Shown here: positions 1 through 6,185 of the stretch, piece after piece | Layout of the letters: every line of letters begins with the position of its first letter | How positions within the stretch are numbered: position 1 is the first letter of the stretch | Assembly (NCBI GenBank): GCA_024640445.1 | Contig: JAHEEZ010000053.1 | Span: 1-18,184, forward strand | DNA: 18,184 nt | From: Acidobacteriota bacterium | GTDB lineage: Bacteria > Acidobacteriota > Blastocatellia > Pyrinomonadales > Pyrinomonadaceae | Direction of reading: 5' to 3' | Notes under the pieces: generated by a model | What the model saw: only the letters and a program-made list of their open reading frames with translations | Told to the model about the DNA's origin: nothing | The model's database searches: none | Translations under genes and position numbers: made by a program

Positions 1-2
1 CG

Positions 3-86
3 ATCGGCAGCTTCGACGGTTCTTTGATCTCGAACACTTGGGGACTCAACGGAGATTTTCCGGTGAACACGTTTGATGCCAGGTAA
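3..86 (+). CDS. C-terminal end of an unidentified protein (partial)
   Basis: Frame 3 is open from the window edge to a TAA at 84-86 and gives 27 residues ending NTWGLNGDFPVNTFDAR. The composition (Gly, Asn, Ser, aromatic residues, no low-complexity run) looks like a real beta-rich C-terminus, possibly of an exported protein. Frames 1 and 2 close earlier or read less naturally. The fragment is too short to assign a family. It precedes the amidohydrolase on the same strand by about 115 bp. Confidence 0.4.
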   Translation: MGSFDGSLISNTWGLNGDFPVNTFDAR

Positions 87-202
87 GCGGGACTGGATCT
101 GAAGTGACGCTAAGAGATGAACAGTCGAAGATGATCCTGAGTTTTCTCATTCATTTGGCGTCTCCGGGTATCAATAATTTACGACGACACGAGCAGGTAT
201 TT

Positions 203-1492
203 ATGATCAGGCGAGTATTGATTGCGAGCTTCCTTGCAATTTTCACAGCAGGTCTGGCAGTGGGCCAAGAGGCACAAGTAGTTGCCATTAAGGCAGGAAG
301 ATTGATTGACGTTGAAAATGGCCGCATTCTGACAAATCAGGTGATCCTGATAAAAGGCGAGATCATTGAGGCGGTCGGAGCGGATCTTGCGATCCCGGAA
401 GGCGCGAATGTGATCGATCTTTCGGACGCCACCGTCGTACCTGGGTTCATCGATACGCACGTCCACCTTGTTGGGGACACAGAAGGGAACTACTACGAAA
501 CGATCTTCAGAAAGTCCTTTGTTGATGCGGCGGTGACTGCCCACATAAATGCCAGGAAGACCCTCGACGCGGGGTTTACGACCGTGAGGGATGTCGGCGA
601 TGTGGGCTTTGTCAGCGTGGCGCTGAAGAATGCGATAAATGACGGCAAAATACCGGGACCTCGTATGGTGACGGCGACTTGTTACATAGGCTCGACCGGA
701 AGTCACGGCGACCTCGTCGGATTCTCGCCGTGGCTTGACACCAATATGCCGCCGGAGATGTCGTGCGTCGCGGATGGCGTCGATGAGGTGCGCGCGAAGG
801 TCAGGTACCTGATCAAATACGGTGCCGACGTGATCAAATTCGGCGCCAGCGCCGGTGTACTAAGCGAGGAGGCTTCTGTCGGCGCGCCTCAGTATTCGCA
901 GGAAGAGATGAACGCGATAGTGGAAGAAGCGACTCTGCACGGCGTCAAGGTATGCGCCCACGCTCACGGTACCGAGGCGATCAAGATGGCGATCCGGGCG
1001 GGCGTTGCGTCTATCGAGCACGGAAGTATGCTCGACGATGAGGCGATCGCGATGATGAAGGAGCGCGGAACCTATCTTTCGGCCGATATCTACAACGACG
1101 ATTACATCGTTGCGGAATACCTGAAACTCGGCTATCCGCAGAAGATCATCGACAAAGAGAAGCTCGTCGGAAGGGTCCAGCGTGAGAGCTTTCGCAAAGC
1201 CGTGAAGGCGGGTGTGAAGATCTCGTACGGAACGGATGCCGGAGTCTATCCGCACGGCTGGAACGCGAAACAGTTCGCAAAGATGGTCGAATGGGGGATG
1301 ACCCCTATGCAGGCGATACAAGCGGCGACCTTCAGCGGCGCGGATCTCCTCGGCTGGCAGGACAAGGTTGGCGCGATCAAGCCCGGCGCATACGCGGACA
1401 TCGTCGCCGTCAGGAAAGATCCGCTGTCCGATGTTTCCGTGTTTGAAAAGCCGGATTTTGTGATGAAGGGCGGGAAAGTCTATAAGCGGTGA
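203..1492 (+). CDS. Secreted metal-dependent amidohydrolase (imidazolonepropionase/prolidase-like)
   Basis: A hydrolase of the amidohydrolase superfamily, exported to the periplasm, probably cleaving a C-N bond in a peptide-like or cyclic amide substrate; the exact substrate cannot be told. The ATG at 203 is chosen because it opens a clean signal peptide (MIRRVLIASFLAIFTAGLAVGQ) and has AGCAGG just upstream. A GTG at 104 would add 33 residues of non-signal sequence. Visible metal-site motifs, in order: GFIDTHVHL (HxH), DVIKFGASAG (the Lys usually carbamylated in this superfamily), CAHAHG, ASIEHGSM and SYGTDAGV (the metal- or water-binding Asp). The C-terminal part returns to the small beta domain (GAIKPGAYADIVAVRKDPL). 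The length of 429 aa is normal for the family. Its TGA stop lies inside a heptamer repeat array (1486-1499). Confidence 0.88.
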   Translation: MIRRVLIASFLAIFTAGLAVGQEAQVVAIKAGRLIDVENGRILTNQVILIKGEIIEAVGADLAIPEGANVIDLSDATVVPGFIDTHVHLVGDTEGNYYETIFRKSFVDAAVTAHINARKTLDAGFTTVRDVGDVGFVSVALKNAINDGKIPGPRMVTATCYIGSTGSHGDLVGFSPWLDTNMPPEMSCVADGVDEVRAKVRYLIKYGADVIKFGASAGVLSEEASVGAPQYSQEEMNAIVEEATLHGVKVCAHAHGTEAIKMAIRAGVASIEHGSMLDDEAIAMMKERGTYLSADIYNDDYIVAEYLKLGYPQKIIDKEKLVGRVQRESFRKAVKAGVKISYGTDAGVYPHGWNAKQFAKMVEWGMTPMQAIQAATFSGADLLGWQDKVGAIKPGAYADIVAVRKDPLSDVSVFEKPDFVMKGGKVYKR

Positions 1493-1508
1493 GCGATGAA
1501 CTGTTTAG

Positions 1509-1528
1509 CCCACCCATTCATGGGTGGG
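1509..1528. repeat. Palindrome CCCACCCAT-TC-ATGGGTGGG, copy 1
   Basis: A perfect 9-bp inverted repeat with a 2-base spacer. The same element, including the GTTTAG in front of it, recurs at 5448-5467 with only the spacer changed (TC to TT). It could form a hairpin after the amidohydrolase stop codon, but no T-run follows, so a terminator role is not shown. Confidence 0.85.
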
Positions 1529-1583
1529 AAGCGTTGAGCGGTCCGCAGTAAGCAGTGAACAGTTCGTAAACTGTAATTAGATC

Positions 1584-1639
1584 GTCGTTTACCGGCGGGC
1601 TTGCCCGCCGCTGCAGCGCATAGCGCTGTTGTAAACGAC
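1584..1639. repeat. Stem enclosing two GC-rich hairpins (three-way-junction fold)
   Basis: GTCGTTTAC (1584-1592) is the exact reverse complement of GTAAACGAC (1631-1639). They enclose hairpin GGCGGGC-TT-GCCCGCC (1594-1609) and hairpin CAGCGC-ATA-GCGCTG (1614-1628). Related hairpin pairs occur at 5483-5537, 9805-9839 and 11341-11377. Confidence 0.75.
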
Positions 1640-1674
1640 TCGTTTCCCCCCATTCACCATTCTCGATTCACAAT

Positions 1675-2544
1675 TCACCTAGAAAAAAACACCGCGCCCC
1701 CGAACGTGACGAAAAGTATGACGCTGACAAAGGCGTTCGTCGTGAAGAACGCGGCGTTCAGCCGCGACAGGTCATCGGGTTTGATCAGCGTGTGCTGGTA
1801 AACAAGCAGCGCGCCGGTAACACCAACACCGGCCGCCGCGATACTCCCCAAACCGGTCACAAGATACAAGACAAGCAGCACAATGAACGCCTGGAGATGA
1901 AAAAGGCGGGCAATCCACAGCGCGCCTCTTATCCCGAAGCGGGCGGGGATGGACCTCAGCCCCTTTTCACAGTCGTATTCGTAATCCTGACAGGAGTAAA
2001 GAATGTCAAAGCCCGCAGTCCACATCATCACCACGAGGGATAGCAGCAAAGGGATCTCGGAATCGAGCGATCCCCGCACGGCGATCCATGCGCCGGTCGG
2101 CGAGATAGCAAGCGCCCACCCGAGTATGAGGTGCGCGAAAGAAGTGTATCGCTTCGCGTACGAGTAACCGAGAATACTTGCAAGTGCGACCGGAGATAAA
2201 TAGAACGTGAGACGGTTCAGCATCGCGGCCGCAAGGACGAATAGTACGCACGAGGCGACCATAAACGTCCACGCGAATCCGACAGACAGCTTTCCGGCCG
2301 GAAGTTCACGCCCCTCGGTTCGCGGGTTTTCGGCGTCGATCTGCCTGTCCGCGATCCGGTTGAAGCTCATCGCGGCACTTCTCGCGCCTACCATCGCGGC
2401 GGTTATCCAGACGATCTGCCACAACGTCGGCAATCCGTCCGCGGCCAGCACTGCTCCGAGAAATGCGAAGGGAAGCGCGAATAACGTGTGCTCGAACTTG
2501 ATCATTTCGAGCGTGGTTTTCAGTTTTTGCCAGAATCCAGCCAT
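1675..2544 (-). CDS. UbiA-family prenyltransferase (MqnP-like / putative 4-hydroxybenzoate polyprenyltransferase)
   Basis: An integral-membrane prenyltransferase that would attach a polyprenyl chain to an aromatic quinone precursor. The first Asp-rich motif, NRIADRQID (N62, D66, D70), and the second, FDILYSCQDYEYD (about 179-191), followed by GLRSIPARFG, are both present. The spacing and the wording of the second motif match the subgroup that includes MqnP of the futalosine menaquinone route, rather than classical UbiA. That assignment is from knowledge of the family and is not proven here. Hydrophobic segments cover most of residues 20-285, consistent with eight or nine helices. The length of 289 aa is normal. 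The ATG at 2544 has a GAGG about 8 nt upstream. No other quinone gene adjoins it. Its TGA stop lies in the heptamer array of copy 1. Confidence 0.85.
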   Translation of the reverse strand: MAGFWQKLKTTLEMIKFEHTLFALPFAFLGAVLAADGLPTLWQIVWITAAMVGARSAAMSFNRIADRQIDAENPRTEGRELPAGKLSVGFAWTFMVASCVLFVLAAAMLNRLTFYLSPVALASILGYSYAKRYTSFAHLILGWALAISPTGAWIAVRGSLDSEIPLLLSLVVMMWTAGFDILYSCQDYEYDCEKGLRSIPARFGIRGALWIARLFHLQAFIVLLVLYLVTGLGSIAAAGVGVTGALLVYQHTLIKPDDLSRLNAAFFTTNAFVSVILFVTFGGAVFFSR

Positions 2545-2625
2545 TTGAAAAGCCTCGGCGCCTTCTGAAGAATTGGCGACGAGGCTAGATTTTATTACGC
2601 GGCAATGAGCAAGGCAAAGCGGCGG

Positions 2626-3840
2626 TCAACTTCCGGCCCGTGCGCTTATCAGTCGTGCGGCGTTCTTTCGAACCGCATCCGGTACGTTCCTGTTCTTCGA
2701 TATCGACAGGAGGTCTTTCTTTTGAAGCCGCGGCAGGAATCCCATAACGTTCGCAAGTGGTGTGCGGGGATTCAGGCATAACGTGTGAGCGATCTTGTAA
2801 ATCCTCACCCAATTTCGATTTATCGCAATTAAGCGCAACACGTCCTGGCTCACCGTCCGCATGTTCGCGATCCGTTCGATCTCCTGTTCGGTGATCCTCG
2901 GATTCTTGACCACAGCCGAGGAAATGATCTTGTTCGGATCCCTTATCAGGATGTTCCTGGCTTCACGGTTGCCCTTTATCGCCAGCTTTATCCTGTCGCG
3001 CATATTCATCTGCATGATCCTGTGGATCATCGAAATGCGTTCCTGTGTTAGCTCGTCATCGGAGCGGAGTTCGCTGACTATCTTGTCAGCAACGGCGCGC
3101 CTCTGCGCGTCCGTTTCCTCGTAGATCTCCTCGATATACTCAAGCGAAAGCCAGCTATCGTCGACCTCATTGTCAGGAACTTCTATGAAATCGGCGATGA
3201 AAAGCGCGTCTTCCGCGCTCATCGACCCGACACCAAGGTCCGATGCGAATTCAGCTCCCTCTATGAACTCCGCCGCCGCTTCCTGTCCCTGGGCACGTAG
3301 CTCCCTTACTATCTGCTCGGCGCCGCGCTCCTTTTCGAAAAACTCGCGTTTGGTTTCCTTCGCCCTTCTTTCCGCTTCCGCGCCGCGGTTAGGATTCCCG
3401 AGTATGGTGTCGATCAGTTCCGGTGAGCTGATCAGCATTTGCTGATTGAGCGTGATAAGTTCCAGTATCTCGGGGTTTCTGGAAGCGCGTGCCATTCCTA
3501 TGATCGCCGTGATCGGAGTGCGCGGACTCGCAATGACCGCTTCTCGAACTGCGTGAGAAACTCCCGTTTCAGCTGCGTAATAGTCGAGCACAGCCGGAGG
3601 TGCCGATTCCGATTCCAGCACGTTGAGAAGCGATTCTTCTTCCTGACCGCCGAGTGTCTCTTTCGCGGTTCCTGCGATCTCCTCGTCGTTTCCTCTCGAA
3701 AGGAGCACGAGCGCTTCGAGCAGGTCCTCCTGTGGCAGCGGAAGAATTCCGCGGGCGGCCGCCAATTGAGCAGGCCGCGGCGCGGTGCCGGCGGCTATGG
3801 CCTTTACCACATTGTTGGTGGAGGAGAGCTCGAATTCCAT
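2626..3840 (-). CDS. Unrecognised protein with alpha-helical (HEAT-like) repeats
   Basis: A 404-aa soluble protein with no signal peptide and no catalytic motif I recognise. It is rich in Ala, Glu, Leu and Arg and appears all-helical. Short units recur in which Asn-Pro or Ser-Pro precedes a helix: ASPRTPITAIIG (about 104-115), GNPNRG (148-153), RDPNKIISSAVVKNPRIT (300-317), CLNPRTPLANVMGFL (355-369), SKNRNVPDAV (381-390). This resembles a helical-repeat scaffold of the HEAT class. Residues 154-195 are highly charged and could form a coiled coil or long helix between an N-terminal and a C-terminal repeat block. A protein-binding role is only inference. It is divergent from the sugar dehydrogenase, with 224 bp between them. 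No clear Shine-Dalgarno sequence precedes the ATG at 3840. Confidence 0.8.
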   Translation of the reverse strand: MEFELSSTNNVVKAIAAGTAPRPAQLAAARGILPLPQEDLLEALVLLSRGNDEEIAGTAKETLGGQEEESLLNVLESESAPPAVLDYYAAETGVSHAVREAVIASPRTPITAIIGMARASRNPEILELITLNQQMLISSPELIDTILGNPNRGAEAERRAKETKREFFEKERGAEQIVRELRAQGQEAAAEFIEGAEFASDLGVGSMSAEDALFIADFIEVPDNEVDDSWLSLEYIEEIYEETDAQRRAVADKIVSELRSDDELTQERISMIHRIMQMNMRDRIKLAIKGNREARNILIRDPNKIISSAVVKNPRITEQEIERIANMRTVSQDVLRLIAINRNWVRIYKIAHTLCLNPRTPLANVMGFLPRLQKKDLLSISKNRNVPDAVRKNAARLISARAGS

Positions 3841-3954
3841 TTCAGTTCAGGAGATTTGCGTTGGATTGAGAGCGTTGGCTGAATTACCCGGCGGTAGACG
3901 ATGGGACCCGCCTCGCAAATTGTAGCATAAAGGGTACGCCGGTTGGGGGCATTC

Positions 3955-3983
3955 TTGACTGAGGTGCAACCGTGACTTACTCT
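3955..3983 (+). promoter_or_regulatory. Possible promoter for the sugar dehydrogenase
   Basis: TTGACT (3955-3960) is followed after 17 bp by TACTCT (3978-3983). The -35 matches the sigma-70 consensus at five of six positions, but the -10 matches only at three. It would leave a leader of about 75 nt before the ATG at 4065. The rest of the 3841-4064 divergent gap shows no repeat or structured element. Confidence 0.3.
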
Positions 3984-4064
3984 AACGCATTGGCGAAAAA
4001 CTACCTTTCGCAAGCCCCTCGAATTCGGGAAAAAGCGCTTCAATCACAGTATTAGCAATCCGAA

Positions 4065-5402
4065 ATGATAAAAGAGAAATTGCAAGAATCAATAGAGGAC
4101 AGGACTGCCCGGATCGGCGTTATCGGTCTTGGTTATGTCGGGCTGCCGCTTATAGTCGAGTTTGCCTCAAAAGGCTTTGACAGCATCGGTTTCGAGGTCG
4201 ATACGAAGAAGGCTGACGCTGTTTCCCGCGGGGAATCATACATCGTTGACGTACCTTCCGAGGCCCTGAAAGCCTGCGTGGACAGCGGCAAGCTAACCTC
4301 GACGACCGACTTTTCGAGGGTCGGCGAATGCGAAGTGGTCATTATTTGTGTCCCCACCCCGCTCAGGAAGACAAAAGATCCGGATATGTCCTTTATTCTC
4401 GCTGCCGGCGGTGAGATCCGAAAGTATATGAAGTCCGGACAACTCGTGATCCTTGAGTCGACGACCTACCCGGGCACCACTGATGAAGTTCTCCAGCCTA
4501 TGTTCGAGAAGGCGGGATTCGCGCTGGACGATGATTTTCTTCTGGCTTTTTCGCCGGAAAGGGTGGATCCCGGAAATCCGCAGTTCCAGACACATAATAT
4601 TCCAAAGGTAGTAGGCGGAGTTTCCGCTGATTCCACGGAAACCGCGGCGCTGCTCTATTCGAAGATCGTCGACACCGTGCATCCTGTCAGTTCGGCACGT
4701 GTCGCCGAGGCTTGCAAGCTTTGGGAGAACACGTTCCGTGCGATCAACATCGGGATGGCGAACGAGATGGCGAAGCTATGCAACACTCTCGGCATTGACA
4801 CCTGGGAGGTTGTGCGCGCGGCGGCGACGAAGCCGTTCGGATTTATGCCCTTCTATCCGGGTCCCGGGCTTGGAGGACACTGTATCCCTCTCGACCCGCA
4901 TTATCTTTCGTGGAAGGCCCGTCAGCACGGTTTCGATTCGAGGTTCATCTCGCTTGCTGAAGAGATCAATTCGAACATGCCGGAGTACGTGATAGAACTA
5001 ACGGCAGATGCACTGAATGACAACCGAAAGTCGGTAAATGGATCGAAGGTGCTTGTGCTTGGCGTGGCGTACAAGAAGGACATCGACGATATGCGCGAAT
5101 CGCCCGCTCTTTCCGTGATCGACCTGCTCAGAGCGAAAGGCGCCGATGTTGCCTACCATGACCCTTTCGTTCCCGAGGTTACGTTTGACCACGCTTACAC
5201 AATTGGAGACGGCGAGCCGCTGACCAACGAAGAACTAACGGACGATCTGATCCTGGCATCCGACTGCGTCGTGATCTGCACAGACCACACGAACATTGAC
5301 TACAAGAGGGTTACGGAGTTGTCGGACCTGATCATCGACACTCGAAACGCGCTGGACGAAGACACCAGGAACGGTAGCAAGGCAAGGATCGTCAGGCTGT
5401 GA
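4065..5402 (+). CDS. UDP-N-acetyl-hexosamine 6-dehydrogenase (WbpA/TviB type nucleotide-sugar dehydrogenase)
   Basis: An NAD-dependent dehydrogenase that oxidises C6 of a UDP-sugar to the uronate for surface polysaccharide or lipopolysaccharide synthesis. An N-terminal Rossmann motif GLGYVG sits at 21-26. Downstream come CVPTPL (95-100), AFSPERVDPGN (161-171) and KVVGG. The central-domain helix KLWENTFRAINIG (218-230) carries the conserved Lys and Asn. The catalytic-Cys loop is GLGGHCIPLDPHYL (C273). The C-terminal UDP-binding part contains VLGVAYKKDIDDMRESPA. The loop ending in PHYL and the KLWENTFR wording fit the WbpA/TviB (GlcNAc/GalNAc) branch better than UDP-glucose dehydrogenase. The length of 445 aa is typical. 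No glycosyltransferase is nearby, so the polymer is unknown. The TGA stop begins a heptamer array. Confidence 0.9.
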   Translation: MIKEKLQESIEDRTARIGVIGLGYVGLPLIVEFASKGFDSIGFEVDTKKADAVSRGESYIVDVPSEALKACVDSGKLTSTTDFSRVGECEVVIICVPTPLRKTKDPDMSFILAAGGEIRKYMKSGQLVILESTTYPGTTDEVLQPMFEKAGFALDDDFLLAFSPERVDPGNPQFQTHNIPKVVGGVSADSTETAALLYSKIVDTVHPVSSARVAEACKLWENTFRAINIGMANEMAKLCNTLGIDTWEVVRAAATKPFGFMPFYPGPGLGGHCIPLDPHYLSWKARQHGFDSRFISLAEEINSNMPEYVIELTADALNDNRKSVNGSKVLVLGVAYKKDIDDMRESPALSVIDLLRAKGADVAYHDPFVPEVTFDHAYTIGDGEPLTNEELTDDLILASDCVVICTDHTNIDYKRVTELSDLIIDTRNALDEDTRNGSKARIVRL

Positions 5403-5447
5403 GTAGTAAATCGTGAATCGGCAGAAGATATCCGACGAATCGTTTAG

Positions 5448-5467
5448 CCCACCCATTTATGGGTGGG
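5448..5467. repeat. Palindrome CCCACCCAT-TT-ATGGGTGGG, copy 2
   Basis: A perfect 9-bp inverted repeat, identical in both arms to 1509-1528 and again preceded by GTTTAG. Two identical copies in convergent gaps almost 4 kb apart mark a dispersed element rather than a chance palindrome. Confidence 0.85.
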
Positions 5468-5482
5468 ACCATTCGCCGCCAC

Positions 5483-5505
5483 GCAACGCGAAGCGTTGCT
5501 TTTGT
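5483..5505 (+). terminator. Probable intrinsic terminator of the sugar dehydrogenase
   Basis: A 7-bp perfect stem, GCAACGC-GAA-GCGTTGC, is followed directly by TTTTGTT on the + strand. It lies about 80 nt after the dehydrogenase stop. The stem is shared in design with the hairpins in the other composite repeats, so the terminator activity may be a by-product of the repeat. Confidence 0.5.
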
Positions 5506-5590
5506 TCGAAAGAAAAGCGGCGGGCAAATGCCGCCGCTGATCAATTCTCTATTCACCATTCACGATTCACGATTTACCATTCACGATTCT

Positions 5591-6109
5591 TCACTTTTCT
5601 TTCGGCTCGCCGGATTCCATAGGGTAACCTGCTTCCTTCCAGACTCTTGTACCGCCTTTCAGGGCCGTGACGTTCTCATATCCGTTTTCGATCAGTATCT
5701 GTACCGCACGGGCACTAGTATGTTCGTCCGGTCAGGAACAGTAGGCGATTATCGGTTTGCCCTTGGGCACTTCCTCTTTGAATTTCTGTTCGAATGATTC
5801 CATCGGGATGTTCATCGCGCCTTTGATGCGCTCATTCAACCACGCTACCTGCGCGCGTGTGTCGATGAATATCGCGTCGCCCTTGTCAAAAGCCGCCTTT
5901 GCATCTTCCAGTGCGATCCTCGGGGCGTTGTCCGAATGGCCGTGTTCATCAACGGCCTCAGCGCTGGCGTCGGGCGTCCTGGAAACAAGTGGGGAAGGTC
6001 CTGACTTGGCAACCTCCGGAACTCCCTCGTTCGGCCCGGGTGCCGAGGTCTGGCAAGCAGTGAATACCGCCAGCGAAAGTACAAAAAATGAAGCTAAAGA
6101 AAAACGCAT
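5591..6109 (-). CDS. Selenocysteine-containing rhodanese-domain lipoprotein (in-frame TGA at 5732-5734 = Sec126)
   Basis: Read through one TGA, this gene gives 172 aa. The N-terminus is a lipoprotein-type signal ending LAVFTAC (Cys19), then a Pro/Ser/Ala-rich linker to about residue 60, then one rhodanese domain: AIFIDTRAQVAW, IKGAMNIPMESF, the active loop IAYCS-Sec-PDEHTSAR (C124, U126, R134), then ILIENGYENVTALKGG and TRVWKEAGYP. The frame is open on both sides of the TGA, and the half after it is an unmistakable rhodanese C-terminus, so the stop is not the natural end. From family knowledge, relatives with this longer loop have YCxCPxE, so TGA replaces the second Cys. Start: ATG at 6109 with GGAGG (6115-6119) six nt away. 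Likely role: a membrane-anchored periplasmic sulfurtransferase or thiol/selenol redox protein, substrate unknown. Alternatives: a nonsense mutation or a sequencing error. Confidence 0.82.
5701..5715 (-). promoter_or_regulatory. Candidate bacterial SECIS stem-loop for the Sec rhodanese
   Basis: On the coding strand GUGCC-CGUGC-GGUAC folds into five pairs (one G-U) with a five-base loop containing GU. Sixteen bases separate the UGA from the stem and 21 separate it from the loop. Bacterial SECIS elements, as I know them, sit just after the UGA, have a G in the first two loop bases and lie about 16-37 nt away, so this fits. The stem is short, and a folding calculation is needed. Confidence 0.55.
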
Positions 6110-6130
6110 AAATACCTCCGGTCAAATTTC

Positions 6131-6158
6131 ATTGATCAATGGTGAATGGGCATTGGAA
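6131..6158. repeat. Degenerate heptamer array upstream of the rhodanese
   Basis: ATTGATC|AATGGTG|AATGGGC|ATTGGAA in the 76-bp gap between purF and the rhodanese gene. It has the same 7-base period as the arrays elsewhere but no inverted partner, so it may be a worn single arm. Confidence 0.45.
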
Positions 6159-6185
6159 GATGATAATCTCTCGGCGCTGCTCTAA

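Larger units (their letters stand above)
1486..1679. repeat. Composite intergenic repeat, copy 1 (inverted heptamer arrays enclosing hairpins)
   Basis: The whole amidohydrolase-prenyltransferase gap is one nested structure. On the left is GCGGTGA|GCGATGA (1486-1499), then CAGTAAG|CAGTGAA|CAGTTCG (1546-1566). On the right is the opposite orientation, ATTCACC|ATTCTCG|ATTCACA|ATTCACC (1652-1679). All have a period of 7. Between them lie the palindrome at 1509-1528 and the stem-enclosed double hairpin at 1584-1639. The stop codons of both flanking, convergent genes fall inside the heptamer arrays. Confidence 0.8.
5399..5592. repeat. Composite intergenic repeat, copy 2
   Basis: Same plan as copy 1. 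Left array: GTGAGTA|GTAAATC|GTGAATC (5399-5419). Then come the CCCACCCAT palindrome, a hairpin GCAACGC-GAA-GCGTTGC (5483-5499) and a hairpin GCGGCGG-N7-CCGCCGC (5517-5537). The right array is seven heptamers of the opposite orientation, ATTCTCT to ATTCTTC (5544-5592). By my boundaries both copies are 194 bp. The stop codons of both flanking genes fall in or at the ends of the arrays. Confidence 0.8.

Noticed and set aside
104..202. Amidohydrolase start at the GTG at 104
   Set aside because: The extra 33 residues are not a signal peptide and would push the clear signal sequence at 203 into the interior.
1601..1801. Small + strand open frame overlapping the prenyltransferase 3' end
   Set aside because: It is made of the repeat region plus the reverse of the prenyltransferase C-terminus and has no coding features of its own.
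5544..5592. Tandem ATTCACG units as a CRISPR array
   Set aside because: The units are 7 bases long with no spacers, and the opposite orientation occurs on the other side of the gap. No cas gene is present.
5591..5734. The rhodanese as a pseudogene broken by a nonsense mutation
   Set aside because: Not excluded, but less likely: there is only one disruption, it hits the one codon where Cys-to-Sec exchange is expected, there are no frameshifts, and the ribosome-binding site is strong.
5732..6109. The rhodanese as a complete 125-aa protein ending at the TGA
   Set aside because: It would end inside the active-site loop, and the same frame continues for 46 codons with clear rhodanese sequence, so the short form is an artefact of reading TGA as a stop.
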